Notes under the pieces: model-generated | Databases searched by the model: none | What the model was told of the DNA's origin: nothing | What the model saw: only the letters and a program-made list of their open reading frames with translations | In this document: positions 34,800 through 43,670 of the stretch, piece after piece | How positions within the stretch are numbered: position 1 is the stretch's first letter | How the letters are laid out: every line of letters starts with the position of its first letter | Program-made: the position numbers and the translations under genes | Source: Arthrobacter_E sp041360795 | GTDB taxonomy: Bacteria; Actinomycetota; Actinomycetes; Actinomycetales; Micrococcaceae | Reading direction: 5' to 3' | Assembly: GCF_041360795.1 (NCBI RefSeq) | Contig: NZ_JBFUPW010000002.1 | Span: 310,001 to 374,000, forward strand | Length of the DNA: 64,000 bases

Positions 34800-34903
34800 G
34801 GATGGAACTCCTCATCTGCGATTCTGACTCGCGGTGTCAGGATGCGCCCGGACTGGCGACCGGGCTGGTCAGTCATCCGCCGGGCTCACGCCGTGGGATG
34901 CCG

Positions 34904-34975
34904 TTCCGCCCATAGGATTCGAACCTATACTCCAAGGCTCCAAAGGCCTGGGTGCTGCCGTTACACCAGAGCGGA
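34904..34975 (-). tRNA. tRNA-Gln (TTG anticodon)
   Basis: A 72-base cloverleaf can be folded on the minus strand. The acceptor pairs TCCGCTC with GGGCGGA, and the D-arm contains GGTGTAACGGCAGC. The anticodon loop CTTTGGA gives anticodon TTG between AGGC and GCCT. The T-arm TATAGGTTCGAATCCTATG has the standard TTCGAAT loop. CCA is not encoded. Confidence 0.95.
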
Positions 34976-35168
34976 CCGTGCCGGAAAGGCCGGGGCCAAG
35001 GCCGGACACAAAAGTCCATTCTGCCACGCGGAAAGCCGAGGTGCGAGCTGAGCGCAGGCCGTCCGGAAGCCGGGCAGGGCCCGTCACCGGGACCGTGCGG
35101 CGTGCGCCACACGGCGCGCAGACGAACCGGGTAAGGCATGATGGAGCGGTGACTTCGGGGAGAAACGG

Positions 35169-35891
35169 GTGCCGGTGACGACCAGTGGACGGACGGGTCC
35201 CCGGCGCACCCGGATGGCCGCGGTCGAGCGGCGCGCGCAGCTGACGTCGGTGGCCCGCGCGCTGTTCTCTGAGAAGGGCCTCGGCGGCACCAGCATCGAG
35301 GAGATCGCGGCGGCCGCCGGAGTCTCCAAGCCTGTGGTCTACGAACACTTCGGCGCGAAAGAGCGGCTCTACGCCGCCGTCGTCGAGGAGGAGTCCGCCG
35401 CGCTGCTGCGGGACATCACGGAGGCCCTGGCCGAACCGGCGCCGGCCCGCATCCTGCTCGAGCGCGCGGCGCTGGCCCTCCTCGGTTACATCGAGGGACA
35501 CACGCAGGGGTTCCGGATCCTGGTCCGGGACGCGCCACCATCGGACTCGACGGATTCCACCGCGAGCTATTCCACGATCCTCGGCGCCGTCACCCGGCGC
35601 GTGACCCACATCCTCGCCGCCGAGTTCGCCCAGCGCGGTTATGCCGAGCGCGACGCCGCGCTCTATGCGCAGATGCTCGTGGGCATGGTGGCCTCGACGG
35701 GGCAGTGGTGGCTGGACGCCCGCACCGCGGAGGCCGGGCCGGGCACTCCCGCGGCACCGGGCAAGGACGAGGTCGCCGCGCACATCGTGAACCTCGCGTG
35801 GAACGGCCTCACGCGACTGTCGGCGGAACCGGGGCTGCGAGTGCGACGGCGTGACGTGCCCGAGAGCGACGACGGCGCGACCGCTCAGTGA
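35169..35891 (+). CDS. TetR/AcrR family transcriptional regulator
   Basis: A 240-residue regulator. The N-terminal helix-turn-helix (residues about 20-65) reads ALFSEKGLGGTSIEEIAAAAGVSKPVVYEHFGAKERLY, a clear TetR signature. The ligand domain (about 75-215) has no recognisable specificity motif. The start is GTG 35169 with GGGGAG seven bases upstream. Its 3' end overlaps the convergent thioesterase gene by seven bases. Position between glmU/tRNA-Gln and the phenylacetate cluster gives no firm target. Confidence 0.88.
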   Translation: MPVTTSGRTGPRRTRMAAVERRAQLTSVARALFSEKGLGGTSIEEIAAAAGVSKPVVYEHFGAKERLYAAVVEEESAALLRDITEALAEPAPARILLERAALALLGYIEGHTQGFRILVRDAPPSDSTDSTASYSTILGAVTRRVTHILAAEFAQRGYAERDAALYAQMLVGMVASTGQWWLDARTAEAGPGTPAAPGKDEVAAHIVNLAWNGLTRLSAEPGLRVRRRDVPESDDGATAQ

Positions 35892-36301
35892 TCCTTCGGG
35901 TCCATCAGCATGTTCGTGATCCGGGCCGTCGCGAGCAGCCGGCCTTCGCCATCCGCGATCACCACCTGGTACGTCGCGATCCGTGAGCCGGCGTGCAGCG
36001 GGGTGGCGGTGGCGACGATCTCGCCGTCGCGGGCGCCACGATGGTGCGTGATGTTCAGGTCCACGCCCACGCAGACCTTGCCCCGGAGACTCGCATGGAT
36101 CATCCCGGCCCAGGATCCGGTGGCCTCCGCGAGCGCCGCACTCGCGCCGCCGTGCAGCCGGCCCAGGGACTGCGTGTTGCCCGCGACCGGCATGGTGGTC
36201 ACCACGCGGTCCGCCGACTGTTCGAGCACCCGGATCCCGAGCTTCTCATCCAGCTCCCCCAGGTGAATGGTCCACGGCTCATGCCTCTCGTCCACGCTCA
36301 T
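35885..36301 (-). CDS. PaaI-like hotdog-fold acyl-CoA thioesterase
   Basis: A 138-residue single hotdog domain. The active-site region SLGRLHGGASAALAEATGSW and the strand CVGVDLNITHHRGARDGEIVATATPLHAG match the PaaI/YbgC-related thioesterases (1,4-dihydroxy-2-naphthoyl-CoA thioesterase-like). Such enzymes hydrolyse acyl- or aryl-CoA esters. It is a second, divergent thioesterase besides the true paaI at 37863-38303. It shares an intergenic region carrying a dyad operator with the rightward TetR gene at 36412, so both may be under that regulator. Confidence 0.82.
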   Translation of the reverse strand: MSVDERHEPWTIHLGELDEKLGIRVLEQSADRVVTTMPVAGNTQSLGRLHGGASAALAEATGSWAGMIHASLRGKVCVGVDLNITHHRGARDGEIVATATPLHAGSRIATYQVVIADGEGRLLATARITNMLMDPKDH

Positions 36302-36354
36302 GCTGCACTGCCTTCCTCACGCCCGTCCCCCGGGCTGCTAGATTTCAAAGACCT

Positions 36355-36367
36355 ACCGACCGGTCGT
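36355..36367. promoter_or_regulatory. putative TetR operator between thioesterase and regulator
   Basis: The 13-mer ACCGACCGGTCGT is a near-perfect dyad centred on GACCGGTC in the 110-bp gap between two divergent genes, one of them a TetR regulator (36412). Autoregulation through such a central site is common for TetR proteins. The ACCG...CGGT half-site spacing resembles the paa operators at 44970 and 50342. Confidence 0.6.
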
Positions 36368-36411
36368 TCACGCCGCACACGCCGTGGCCCCGCACCCTTC
36401 GAGGAGACACT

Positions 36412-37011
36412 ATGACAGCCGAGGCCACTCCCCGCCGCGGACGCCCGGGATACGACCGGGCTCAGGTGCTGCGCATCGCCGTCGAGCTCTTCAATGAGCA
36501 GGGCTATGACGCCACCTCCGTCGCGGATCTCGCGCAGCGTCTGGGTCTCTCCAAGTCGGCGCTCTATCACCACTTCGACTCCAAGGAGCAGCTCCTGAGC
36601 CTCGCTCTGGAGGACGCGCTCACCGGGCTCGAAGCCGATCTGGAGGACGCGGCACGCCGGGGCGGGTCCGCCGCGGAATCCCTGAACCTGCTGATCCGGG
36701 CCGCCGTGCTGACCCTCACCCGCCAGCAGCCCCAGGTGACACTGCTCCTGCGGCTGCGCGGGAACAGCCCCGTGGAACTCGCGGCTCTCGAACGGCGCCG
36801 CGCCTTCGACGCCCGCGTCACCGCGCTGGTCCGGGAGGCGCAGTCCGACGGGCAGCTGCGGGCCGACCTCGACGCCGGGATCGCCACCCGCCTCATCTTC
36901 GGCATGGTCAATTCGGTCGCCGAGTGGTACCGGCCGGGCGGGAGCATCGAGCCGGAACAGCTGGGCCGCGAAGTCATCGCCATCGCCCTCGACGGGCTGC
37001 GGCCGCGCTGA
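36412..37011 (+). CDS. TetR family regulator, paralogue of the paa-linked TetR
   Basis: A 199-residue TetR protein. The helix-turn-helix is ELFNEQGYDATSVADLAQRLGLSKSALYHHFDSKEQLL. The C-terminal domain ends RLIFGMVNSVAEWYRPGG, closely matching the regulator at 47155 (RLVFGMINSVREWYRP). The two regulators therefore flank the paa cluster as paralogues. The start ATG 36412 has GAGGAGA before it. It converges on paaG. Likely ligands, by family, are acyl-CoA thioesters; this is inference. Confidence 0.88.
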   Translation: MTAEATPRRGRPGYDRAQVLRIAVELFNEQGYDATSVADLAQRLGLSKSALYHHFDSKEQLLSLALEDALTGLEADLEDAARRGGSAAESLNLLIRAAVLTLTRQQPQVTLLLRLRGNSPVELAALERRRAFDARVTALVREAQSDGQLRADLDAGIATRLIFGMVNSVAEWYRPGGSIEPEQLGREVIAIALDGLRPR

Positions 37012-37062
37012 GAACTGTCCCTGAACACTGCCACGGCCCCTTCAGGCTCCTGCTCATTCCCG

Positions 37063-37866
37063 TCATTCGCCGCTGAAAACGGGCCGCTCCCGCGCAAGGA
37101 AGGCCGCCACGGCTCCTGCGTGGTCGCGCGTCGACCCGCAGCGGGCCTGGGCCGCGGCTTCGGCGTCCAGTGCGGCGTCGAGTTCGATTCCGGAGCTGCC
37201 CAGGAGGAGCCGTTTCGTCTCGGCGAACGCCAGCGTGGGCCCGGCGGCGAGGGCCGCGGCGAGTTCGCGGGCCTTGTCCAGCACCGTGCCCTGCCTGTCC
37301 GCGGCGTCGACCGTCTCCCCCGCGATGCCCCAGGAGATGCCCTCCTCGGCGGTGAAGACCCGGGGGAAGAGCATGAGTTCGCGGGTCCGGGCGTCGCCGA
37401 CGGCGCGGGGCAGGGTGAAGGACAGCCCGGAGTCGAACGTCAGCCCGATCCCAGTGAACGCGGTGCCGAGCTTCACCCCGGCCGCGAACACCCGGTAGTC
37501 CGCGGCCAGCGTGAGCCCCAGTCCCGCTCCGACGCACGTCCCGGCGATGGCGGCGATGACAGGCTTCGGCATGGTCAGGAGTGAGCGGATGATCGGAGAA
37601 TAGTGCTCCCGGACCGTGGCGAACGCGGCGTCGCCTCCCCCGCGGAGCGCGACGGCGTGCTCGGCCAGGTCCTGCCCGACGGAGAACGCGGGCCCCTCGG
37701 CCGCGAGCACGACGGCCCGCACCCCGCCGTCGTCCGCCACCGCGGCGAGGGCGTCGCGCAGGGCCGTCTTGAGCTCCACGGTGAGCGCATTGCGCTTCTC
37801 CGGAACGTTCAGGGTCACGACGGCGACGCCGCCCTCCCGCTCGATCCGCACGGGTCCGGTGGTCAT
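37063..37866 (-). CDS. paaG: enoyl-CoA hydratase/isomerase, probable PaaG
   Basis: A 267-residue crotonase. The oxyanion-hole segments are AFSVGQDLAEHAVAL and AIAGTCVGAGLGLTLAADYR. The C-terminus LDAEAAAQARCGSTRDHAGAVAAFLARERPVFSGE follows the PaaG pattern. The hydratase glutamate of the GGGxELA motif is Gly here (GAGLGLTL), which fits PaaG, the ring-1,2-epoxyphenylacetyl-CoA isomerase forming oxepin-CoA. It is the last gene of the leftward paa operon, overlapping paaI by four bases (ATGA). ATG 37866 is chosen although the frame is open upstream inside paaI. Confidence 0.82.
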   Translation of the reverse strand: MTTGPVRIEREGGVAVVTLNVPEKRNALTVELKTALRDALAAVADDGGVRAVVLAAEGPAFSVGQDLAEHAVALRGGGDAAFATVREHYSPIIRSLLTMPKPVIAAIAGTCVGAGLGLTLAADYRVFAAGVKLGTAFTGIGLTFDSGLSFTLPRAVGDARTRELMLFPRVFTAEEGISWGIAGETVDAADRQGTVLDKARELAAALAAGPTLAFAETKRLLLGSSGIELDAALDAEAAAQARCGSTRDHAGAVAAFLARERPVFSGE

Positions 37867-38303
37867 GGGGTCTCCTCGAGGATGGGACGGCCGAGCGACC
37901 GGCTGCGGCCACGGAACAAGGCGACGACGGTGTCCCCGCGTCGCACGGTGACGTCGTAGATCCCGGAACGCCCGCGCAGGACGACCTCCCGGCCGTCGGC
38001 CCGCAGCACGTCTCCGAGGTGTGCGGACTCGAGGAAGTCGATCTCGAAACCGGCGGCCACCGTCACCACGTTGCGGGTGTTGCACGAGAACGCGAAGGTG
38101 CTGTCCGCCAGGGTCGAGATGAACCCGCCGTGACAGATGCCGTGCCCGTTGACCATGCCCGCGCGGACCGTCATGGAAAGGACTGCGCGTCCGGGCTCCA
38201 CCCGTTCCAGGGTCATGCCGAGGCCCTTGCTGGCCTGATCGGTGCTCCACATGGCGTCCGCGCAGGCGCGCGCCAGCCGCTGGTCGTCCAGGAGCGTCAC
38301 CAT
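37863..38303 (-). CDS. paaI: phenylacetate-pathway thioesterase PaaI
   Basis: A 146-residue hotdog thioesterase. The signature NGHGICHGGFISTLADSTFAFSCNTRN is that of PaaI; the HGG and Asp residues form the active site. PaaI hydrolyses stalled ring-hydroxylated phenylacetyl-CoA intermediates and so relieves CoA sequestration. It overlaps paaH by seven bases upstream and paaG by four downstream, indicating tight translational coupling. Confidence 0.92.
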   Translation of the reverse strand: MVTLLDDQRLARACADAMWSTDQASKGLGMTLERVEPGRAVLSMTVRAGMVNGHGICHGGFISTLADSTFAFSCNTRNVVTVAAGFEIDFLESAHLGDVLRADGREVVLRGRSGIYDVTVRRGDTVVALFRGRSRSLGRPILEETP

Positions 38304-39124
38304 GAGTAGAACCCCTGTCCAGTCTTGCGTCCCAGTTCCCCGGCCGCCACCTTGGCCCGCAGCACCTGCGGCGGGGCGAACCGTGGCCCGAGTTCCCGTT
38401 CGAGGTGCTCGGCGATGTTGAGCCGCACGTCCAGCCCCACGATGTCGGTGGTCTTCAGCGGTCCCACCGGATGGCGGTAGCCGAGGGTCATGGCGGTGTC
38501 GATGTCCTCGGCACTGGCCACGCCCTCCTCGAGCATGCGCATCGCCTCGAGGGCGAGGGCCACGCCGAGGCGGCTGCTCGCGAAGCCAGGAGCGTCCTGC
38601 ACGGTGATGGCGGTCTTGCCGAGGCCGGCCACCCAGCCGCGGGCCTCCTCGACCAGGGCCTGCGGGGTCTGCTCGCCCACGACCACCTCGACCAGATCGC
38701 TGACCGGCACGGGGTTGAAGAAGTGCAGTCCGATCAGCCGGGACGGATCCTTGAGCGTCGCAGCGAGCGCGGTGATGGACAAGGAGCTGGTGTTGCTGCC
38801 GATCACGGCATCCGGCGCCGCGTCTTCGATCCTCGCGAGAACCGCTTTCTTGAGGTCTGCCAGCTCCGGCACGGCTTCGACCACCAGGCGGCAGCCGGAC
38901 AGGGCCGCAGGATCGGTGACCACGGCGACGGAACCGGTGGCCTCCGCGCCTTTCTCCGCCGACTTGGCGAGGGACGCGGCGATCCGCTCGCGCGCGGAGG
39001 AGGCGGAGGCGTCGTCGTTCTCCACGACCGTCACCGCGGCGCCCGCGAGCGCGAAGGCGTGGGCGATCCCCCCGCCCATCCGGCCTCCGCCATAGACGCC
39101 CACTGTCTCGGGAACCGTGCTCAT
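38297..39124 (-). CDS. paaH: 3-hydroxyadipyl-CoA / 3-hydroxyacyl-CoA dehydrogenase PaaH
   Basis: A 275-residue NAD-dependent dehydrogenase. The Rossmann motif is GVYGGGRMGGGIAHAF. The catalytic region includes SNTSSLSI, LHFFNPVPVSDLVEVV (active-site His) and TVQDAPGFASSRLG. The C-terminal dimerisation domain contains GYRHPVGPLKTTDIVGLDVRL. In this operon it oxidises 3-hydroxyadipyl-CoA to 3-oxoadipyl-CoA. The N-terminal ATG overlaps the paaF stop (ATGA-type). Confidence 0.92.
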   Translation of the reverse strand: MSTVPETVGVYGGGRMGGGIAHAFALAGAAVTVVENDDASASSARERIAASLAKSAEKGAEATGSVAVVTDPAALSGCRLVVEAVPELADLKKAVLARIEDAAPDAVIGSNTSSLSITALAATLKDPSRLIGLHFFNPVPVSDLVEVVVGEQTPQALVEEARGWVAGLGKTAITVQDAPGFASSRLGVALALEAMRMLEEGVASAEDIDTAMTLGYRHPVGPLKTTDIVGLDVRLNIAEHLERELGPRFAPPQVLRAKVAAGELGRKTGQGFYSW

Positions 39125-39879
39125 TCCTTCTCCTTGCGTCGGTTCAGGAACGCGGTCATCCGGTCCTGCTTCTCCTGGGTCTCGAACAGGACCGCCTGCG
39201 CCACATTGTCGATCAGAGGGTGCGCCTCGCGCGGCGCGTGGAAGGCGGCCTTGCTCAGCCGCACCGCCAGCGGCGCCTGCCGGGCGATCCGGTCGGCCAG
39301 GAGATGTCCCGCGGCCTCCAGGTCCTCCGGCTCCGCCAGCTCGTTCAGCAGCCGGACCTCGCGGGCCTCCTCACCGCTCAGGATGCGCCCGGCCAGGAGG
39401 ACCTCCTTGGCCAGCGGCTCGCCGACGAGTTCCCGCAGCCGCCACGCCCCACCCGCGGCCGCCAGGATGCCGAGGCCCGGCTCCGGGTTGCCGATCTTCA
39501 CGGTGGGCGTGCCGATCCGGAAATCGCAGGCGTAGGCCAGTTCGGCGCCGCCTCCCAGCGCGTACCCGTCGAGCAGGGCGATGGTCGGCATCGGCAGGCG
39601 GTGGATGCGGTCGAAGATCCCGGAATTGATGCCGGCCAGGGCATCGGTGAGCCGCCGTTCCCGCAGCTGGGCGATGTCCGCCCCGGCCGCGAAGGTGCCC
39701 CCGGAACCGATGAGGAGCGTGACGCGCGGCTCCCGTTCCAGCAGGGCGCAGGCCTCGTGCAGGGCGTCCACCATCGACTGGTCGATCGCGTTGCGGACCT
39801 CGGGCCGGTTGAGACGGATCAGGACGCGGTCCTCCCGCTCCTCGATCAGCAGCGGACCATCCGTCCGCGGCGCGGTCAT
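39121..39879 (-). CDS. paaF: enoyl-CoA hydratase PaaF
   Basis: A 252-residue crotonase. Both catalytic hydratase glutamates are present: GYALGGGAELAYACD and NPEPGLGILAAAGG. The oxyanion loop is FAAGADIAQL. This distinguishes it from the PaaG homologue in the same operon and fits 2,3-dehydroadipyl-CoA hydratase. ATG 39879 overlaps the paaJ stop codon by four bases; 15 extra codons upstream in frame are not similar to the family. Confidence 0.87.
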   Translation of the reverse strand: MTAPRTDGPLLIEEREDRVLIRLNRPEVRNAIDQSMVDALHEACALLEREPRVTLLIGSGGTFAAGADIAQLRERRLTDALAGINSGIFDRIHRLPMPTIALLDGYALGGGAELAYACDFRIGTPTVKIGNPEPGLGILAAAGGAWRLRELVGEPLAKEVLLAGRILSGEEAREVRLLNELAEPEDLEAAGHLLADRIARQAPLAVRLSKAAFHAPREAHPLIDNVAQAVLFETQEKQDRMTAFLNRRKEKE

Positions 39880-41042
39880 GCCCGCTCCAGCAGCAGCGCG
39901 GAACCCTGGCCGACGCCGACGCACATGGCAGCGAGGCCGCGGCGGCCGCCGTCGTGCTCCAGACGGCTGAGCAGCGTCAGGGCGATCCGCGCGCCGGAGC
40001 AGCCCAGCGGATGCCCCAAAGCGATGGCGCCGCCCCAGGCGTTGACCGTCGCCTCGTCCAGGCCCAGCTCCCGGATGCAGGCGAGCGACTGGGAGGCGAA
40101 CGCCTCGTTCAGCTCGACCGCGTCCAGGTCATCCACGCTCCACCCGGCACGGTCGAGGACCTTGCGGCTGGCGGGGACCGGGCCGATGCCCATGATGTCC
40201 GGGGCGACCCCGGCATTGGCGCCGCCCACGACGCGGGCCCGTGGCGTCAGGCCCTGGGCGAGCGCGAACCGTTCGCTGACGAGCACCAGGGCGGCCGCGC
40301 CGTCGTTCAGGGAGCTGGAGTTCCCGGCCGTGATCACGCCGCCCGGGCCGTGGAGGGGCCTCAGCGCCGCGAGCTTCTCCGCGGTCGTGTCGGCACGTGG
40401 GCCCTCATCCTGCGCGAAGTCCCCCACCGGCACGATCTCCCGCGCGAAGAGACCGTCCCGCTGGGCGGCGAGCGCCCGTTCGTGAGAGCGGAGCGCGAAC
40501 GCGTCCAGCTCCTCGCGGCCCAGGCCCCAGCGCTCGGCGACCCGCTCGGCCGTCTGCGGCATCGAGAGGGTGGTGTCCGCGTCGAAGCGCGGGTTGGTGA
40601 AACGCCAGCCGATCGAGGTGTCCCAGCTCTCCCCGGGCTTCGCCCACGCCCGGGACGGCTTCCCAGTGACCCACGGCGCGCGGGTCATGGACTCCACCCC
40701 GCCGGCCACGACGACGTCGGCGTCCCCCGCGGCGATCATCTGACGCGCCGTGGTGATCGCCGTCATCCCGGAGGCGCACAGCCTGTTGACCGTGAAGCCG
40801 GGGATGCTGTCCGGAAGTCCCGCGAGCAGCACGGCCATGCGGGCGACATTCCGGTTGTCCTCGCCGGCCTGGTTCGCGGCGCCCAGGATGACCTCGTCGA
40901 TGGCCTCCGGATCCACCCCGCTTCGCTCGACGGCGGTGCGCACCGTCAGCGCGGCGAGATCGTCCGGCCGGTGACCGGCCAGCGATCCGCCGTACCGGCC
41001 GATCGGGGTGCGGACCCCGTCGAGAAGGAAGACCTCGTTCAT
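39876..41042 (-). CDS. paaJ: 3-oxoadipyl-CoA / 3-oxo-5,6-dehydrosuberyl-CoA thiolase
   Basis: A 388-residue thiolase. The nucleophilic cysteine lies in NRLCASGMTAI, the catalytic His in GGAIALGHPLGCSGAR and the second cysteine in AMCVGVGQG. The AGEDNRNVARMA segment is typical of PaaJ/PcaF thiolases. It cleaves the C8 and C6 oxoacyl-CoA intermediates to acetyl-CoA and succinyl-CoA. It follows paaE after an 82-base gap containing a 16-bp direct duplication (41064-41095). Confidence 0.93.
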   Translation of the reverse strand: MNEVFLLDGVRTPIGRYGGSLAGHRPDDLAALTVRTAVERSGVDPEAIDEVILGAANQAGEDNRNVARMAVLLAGLPDSIPGFTVNRLCASGMTAITTARQMIAAGDADVVVAGGVESMTRAPWVTGKPSRAWAKPGESWDTSIGWRFTNPRFDADTTLSMPQTAERVAERWGLGREELDAFALRSHERALAAQRDGLFAREIVPVGDFAQDEGPRADTTAEKLAALRPLHGPGGVITAGNSSSLNDGAAALVLVSERFALAQGLTPRARVVGGANAGVAPDIMGIGPVPASRKVLDRAGWSVDDLDAVELNEAFASQSLACIRELGLDEATVNAWGGAIALGHPLGCSGARIALTLLSRLEHDGGRRGLAAMCVGVGQGSALLLERA

Positions 41043-41124
41043 CGTGCTCCTGTCGTGTTCCGGGTGTTTGCTGGGGCGGGCGTTTGCTGTGGCGGGTTCA
41101 GGGGGCCGGGGCGGCGTGGGCGCC

Positions 41125-42210
41125 TCAGGCGTCGAAGTCCACGGTGAGCTCCTCGCTCACCGGGTAGCTCTGGCAGGTGAGGACGAAGCCGGCCGCGATC
41201 TCGGCGGGCTCCAGTGCGTAGTTACGGACCATGTCCACCTCTCCCCCGCAGAGCTTGGCGCGGCAGGTCCCGCAGACCCCGCCCTTGCACGCGAACGGCA
41301 GATCGGTCCGGACCAGCTGCGCCGAGTCCAGCACGGACATGTCGCGCTGCATCGCGGTCGTGGTGGTGCGTCCGTCAAGGACGACGGTCACCTCACTCGT
41401 GACACCCTCGGCCACACGGTCGGCGTGCCGGAGCTGGGGCGGCGGCTCGTCCACGTAGAACAGTTCGAAGTGGATCCGCTCCCGGGGCACCCCGAGTTCT
41501 TCGAGCACCTCCCGGGCCTCGGTGAGCATCGCGAACGGCCCGCACAGCCACACGTGGTCCATGTCCTGCACCGGCACCAGCACGCTGAGGAGCCGGCGGA
41601 GGCGTTCGGCGTCGAGCCGTCCGGAGAACAGCTCCACATCCCGCGGCTCCCGGGACAGGATGTGGATGAGATCCAGCTGCCTCGGATGGGCGTCCTTCAG
41701 GTCGGAGAGCTCCTCGGCGAACATCACGGAGTTGGTGGTCCGGTTGCCGTAGAGCAGGGTGACCTCGGAGTCCGGGTGGGTGAGGATCGTGGCCGCGATG
41801 GACAGCATCGGGGTGATCCCGGACCCCGCCGCGATGCAGAGGTGTCTCCCGGCGAGCAGCGGATCGGCCCGGAAGCTCCCGCTCGGGGGCTGCACCTCGA
41901 CGGTGTCGCCGGGGCGCACCTGGCGCACGAGCCACGATGAGAACAGCCCGTCCGGGATCTCCCGCACGCCGATCCGGGGCGCGGCGCCGGCCGGAGAGCA
42001 GATCGAATAGGTCCGACGGTGCTCGACTCCGTCGATCACCCGGCGGAGCGTCAGGGACTGGCCGGCGTCGAAGGCGAACAGCTCCCGCAACTCCTCCGGC
42101 ACGGCGAACGTGACGGCCGCGGAATCGTCCGTGAGCGCTTCGACCGAGGAGACCGTGAGCGGACGGAAGGCAGTGCGGCTCCCGGTGTCCGGGTCGGCGA
42201 TGAGCGTCAT
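41125..42210 (-). CDS. paaE: phenylacetyl-CoA epoxidase reductase PaaE
   Basis: A 361-residue oxidoreductase. The FAD-binding domain (about 10-110) has RRTYSICSP. The NAD-binding domain (about 115-235) has AAGSGITPMLSIA and VWLCGPFAML. The plant-type 2Fe-2S domain (about 270-361) has CKGGVCGTCRAKL and a fourth Cys in VLTCQSYP. It passes electrons from NADPH to the PaaA di-iron site. Start ATG 42210 lies one base from the paaD stop. Confidence 0.96.
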   Translation of the reverse strand: MTLIADPDTGSRTAFRPLTVSSVEALTDDSAAVTFAVPEELRELFAFDAGQSLTLRRVIDGVEHRRTYSICSPAGAAPRIGVREIPDGLFSSWLVRQVRPGDTVEVQPPSGSFRADPLLAGRHLCIAAGSGITPMLSIAATILTHPDSEVTLLYGNRTTNSVMFAEELSDLKDAHPRQLDLIHILSREPRDVELFSGRLDAERLRRLLSVLVPVQDMDHVWLCGPFAMLTEAREVLEELGVPRERIHFELFYVDEPPPQLRHADRVAEGVTSEVTVVLDGRTTTTAMQRDMSVLDSAQLVRTDLPFACKGGVCGTCRAKLCGGEVDMVRNYALEPAEIAAGFVLTCQSYPVSEELTVDFDA

Positions 42211-42211
42211 G

Positions 42212-42721
42212 TCAGATCTCCTTCACGTGGTCGAAGGGCTCCAGGCAGGCCCGGCAGCGGTACATGGCCTTGCAGGCCGTGGAGCCGAACTCGGAGCTGA
42301 GCTCGACGTCGGCGCTCCCGCACTGCGGGCAGTGCACCGCGCGGCGGGTGGGCAGAAGGCTGATGGTCACGGGTCCGCTGCGGCGCGGCGCGGTCCCCGG
42401 GGGCGAGATCCCGGCGGCGGCGAGTGCCGTGCGGCCTTCGGGGGTGATCCAGTCCGTGGTCCACGCCGGTTCGAGGGCCACCCGCACCCGGGCGTCCGCC
42501 AAGCCGGCGTCCTGGAACTCGCGCAGCAGATCGTCCCGCATGGCGGCCATGGCCGGGCACCCCGAGTAGGTGGGGGTGATCGCGGCGACCACGGCGCCGT
42601 CGTCGTCCACCGCGATGTCCCTCAGGACGCCCAGGTCGATCAGCGTGAGCATGGGCAGCTCGGGGTCCACCACGCGGGCGGCAGCCGCCCAGGCCCGTTC
42701 GAGGGTGTCCACGGCGATCAC
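42212..42721 (-). CDS. paaD: phenylacetyl-CoA epoxidase assembly protein PaaD (MIP18-like)
   Basis: A 169-residue protein. The N-terminal MIP18/DUF59 domain contains VVDPELPMLTLIDLGVLRDI and TYSGCPAMAAM. The C-terminal zinc-ribbon-like region has CPQCGSADVELSSEFGSTACKAMYRCRACLEPFDHVK, with paired CxxC motifs. PaaD is needed for epoxidase maturation, probably Fe-S delivery to PaaE. Overlaps paaC by four bases. Confidence 0.95.
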   Translation of the reverse strand: MIAVDTLERAWAAAARVVDPELPMLTLIDLGVLRDIAVDDDGAVVAAITPTYSGCPAMAAMRDDLLREFQDAGLADARVRVALEPAWTTDWITPEGRTALAAAGISPPGTAPRRSGPVTISLLPTRRAVHCPQCGSADVELSSEFGSTACKAMYRCRACLEPFDHVKEI

Positions 42722-43653
42722 CAGCGTCCCTCCGGGTGGGCGCGCGCCACCACCTGCATCTCGGCGAGCATCCTGCTGAGCGCCTCGGTGTGCATCCCGT
42801 CGCGGCCGAGACGGCCCTGAACCCCGGCCAGCGAACCGCTCTGCGGGACCGGCACCCGGGCCGCGTCGAAGACGTGCTCCAGGACCCCCATCACCTCGGC
42901 CTCGACCTCGGAGGGATCGACGCCGGTTCCCGCCGCGGCGAGCGACCGCTCCACGGCGTGCGGAGTGAACAGTTCGCCGGTGAACGGCCAGAGGCCCTGG
43001 AGCGCGGCGAGCAGCCGGCTCCGGGACTCGTCCGTGCCCTGGGCGAGGACCAGGAACCAGCGGCCCACGTAGTCCCGGTGGTAGCTGAGTTCCTTGACAC
43101 CCTTGGCGGCGACGGCGGCCAGCACGGCGTCGCGGCTGCGGCTCAGGCGCTCGAAGAGGGCCAGCCGCCAGGTGGCGAAGAGCAGCACGCGGACGATGAT
43201 CTCCGCGAAGTCATCCGTGGGAAGCTCCGCGAGCCGGACGTTGCGGAACTGCTGGTCGTCGCGGAAGTACGCCAGCCGGTCCTCATCCGGCACCGGCGAA
43301 CCCTCCGGCAGACCGGGCACCCCGTCGGGGTCCGCGGCAGCGGCCCGGGCCAGCAGCAGCCGGGACTGGCCGAGGAGATCCAGCGCGAAGTTGGCCAGGG
43401 CGATGTCCTCCTCCAGATCCGGGGCGTTGCTGCACCACTCGGAGAGCCGCTGGGAGAAGACGAGGGCGTCGTCGCCGAGCATGAGGCAGTATGCCGCGAG
43501 TTCCGCGGGGTCCACGCCGTCCGGCACCGTGGTGTCGACACCGGCGAGCGGGTCCTCGAAGTCGGTCCCGAACGCCCAGTGGGAATCGTTGACCAGGAGA
43601 CCGGCGTAGGCGTTGTCATGCTCGCCTTCGGGCTGGATGTGCACTTCGCTCAT
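42718..43653 (-). CDS. paaC: phenylacetyl-CoA epoxidase structural subunit PaaC
   Basis: A 311-residue ferritin-like subunit that pairs with PaaA but lacks the full di-iron ligand set. Recognisable stretches are AYCLMLGDDALVFSQRLSEWC, EEDIALANFALDLLGQSR, FRNVRLAELPTDDFAE and KELSYHRDYVGRWFLVL. ATG 43653 is chosen because GGAGGACAGC lies directly upstream; an earlier in-frame GTG overlaps this site. It lies 17 bases from the paaB stop. Confidence 0.95.
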   Translation of the reverse strand: MSEVHIQPEGEHDNAYAGLLVNDSHWAFGTDFEDPLAGVDTTVPDGVDPAELAAYCLMLGDDALVFSQRLSEWCSNAPDLEEDIALANFALDLLGQSRLLLARAAAADPDGVPGLPEGSPVPDEDRLAYFRDDQQFRNVRLAELPTDDFAEIIVRVLLFATWRLALFERLSRSRDAVLAAVAAKGVKELSYHRDYVGRWFLVLAQGTDESRSRLLAALQGLWPFTGELFTPHAVERSLAAAGTGVDPSEVEAEVMGVLEHVFDAARVPVPQSGSLAGVQGRLGRDGMHTEALSRMLAEMQVVARAHPEGRW

Positions 43654-43670
43654 GAGCTGTCCTCCTCCCC